NCBI GenBank assembly: GCA_965221075.1
Contig: OZ244865.1
Location: 434,001-498,000, forward strand
DNA: 64,000 nt
Direction of reading: 5' to 3'
From: UBA2970 sp965221075
Lineage (GTDB): Bacteria; Verrucomicrobiota; Verrucomicrobiia; Limisphaerales; AAA164-E04
Made by a program: the position numbers and the translations under genes
Shown: one piece after another, positions 63,782-64,000 of the stretch
Layout of the letters: every line of letters begins with the position of its first letter
Position numbering within the stretch: the first letter of the stretch is position 1
The notes under the pieces: generated by a model
Told to the model about the DNA's origin: nothing
What the model saw: only the letters and a program-made list of their open reading frames with translations
Databases searched by the model: none

Positions 63782-63875
63782 CGGGAATCGGAAAGGGACT
63801 TCCCTACCGGAACGCAGGAAGGAAGGCGGAGGCGGAAGCCACCCGGCGCAACCTGCCTGGCAGTCCGCCGCGCTG

Positions 63876-64000
63876 TCAACTGCGCGCCCCGGCACGCCCC
63901 GTTCGGGGAGGCCTGACGCTGGAGGGGCCCTCGCGGTACTCCTCCAGGAGACGGCGCAGCTCTTCCGCCTTCTGCGGATCGGTCTCCACCCGGTTGGTGG
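63876..64000 (-). CDS. C-terminal end of a gene running off the window, possibly a sulfatase
   Basis: The minus strand is open from the window edge to a TGA at 63876-63878 and gives TNRVETDPQKAEELRRLLEE followed by YREGPSSVRP and a basic tail. This resembles the last helix of formylglycine sulfatases (the segment after the 'D-P-x-E' turn), but 41 residues are too few to be sure. Its stop lies 95 bases before the kinase start, so it may be the upstream gene of the same operon. Confidence 0.4.
   Translation of the reverse strand, partial: TNRVETDPQKAEELRRLLEEYREGPSSVRPPRTGRAGARS

Overview
The window is GC-rich chromosomal DNA from a bacterium that looks like a member of the PVC group, most likely Verrucomicrobiota. 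The grounds are gene content: a secreted ThuA/3-keto-disaccharide hydrolase fusion beside a Tat-exported Gfo/Idh/MocA oxidoreductase, several formylglycine sulfatases, an octaheme cytochrome, a type II pseudopilin of the PVC style, the futalosine-route menaquinone enzyme MqnC, and secreted proteins ending in a short domain that closes with F(F/Y)R. No rRNA gene is present, so this placement is inference. One tRNA (Asp, GTC) is seen.

Layout. 0-9.6 kb: the tail of an IS1182-type transposase, then mostly ordinary genes (DUF2752 protein, a GYF-domain membrane protein pair, octaheme cytochrome, fructokinase-like PfkB, ThuA-DUF1080, Gfo/Idh/MocA, YceI). 9.9-14.6 kb: tRNA-Asp, mqnC, a single-chain HEPN-MNT toxin/antitoxin-type protein between two IS630-derived miniature elements, an SDR, and a DEDDh exonuclease with a BRCT domain. 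14.9-19.6 kb: a large secreted protein coupled to a pseudopilin, then an intact AbiEi antitoxin followed by a rotted AbiEii toxin. 19.6-27.1 kb: a tight one-strand cluster of small membrane protein, DCC-family protein, class II terpene-cyclase-like protein, TolC, HlyD/MacA and a MacB-type permease. 27.1-30.1 kb: a Phd/VapC pair and transposon relics.

30.1-42.0 kb: sulfatase, protein-L-isoaspartate methyltransferase, then a secreted phosphatase block. This block holds a phytase-like esterase and, after a one-base frameshift in a G run, an 1814-residue protein with two 5'-nucleotidase modules around a propeller-like module; PhoD follows. 42.0-51.6 kb is an island of mobile DNA: a miniature element at the phoD stop codon, an IS3 relic, a low-GC giant secreted protein with PPC and thrombospondin type 3 repeats, and a 4 kb transposon (Zn-ribbon-like protein, DDE transposase, AAA helper, DUF3991/Toprim protein) carrying several frameshifts. 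51.7-64 kb: two KefB-like cation/proton antiporters with TrkA-N domains, a lactonase-type propeller, dipeptidyl peptidase IV, the TrkH potassium channel, an iduronate-2-sulfatase-like enzyme, a serine/threonine kinase and the tail of another gene.

How it fits together. The stable part codes for secreted hydrolysis of sulfated sugars, phosphoesters and peptides, and for potassium/proton balance. The unstable part is a graveyard of toxin-antitoxin modules and transposons. At least four families of dispersed elements recur in it: the IS630-derived element in three copies, the Toprim transposon in one full, one deleted and several fragmentary copies, a 99-bp repeat in two copies, and single IS1182 and IS3 remnants. 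Two copies of the IS630-derived element sit exactly on the stop codons of host genes.
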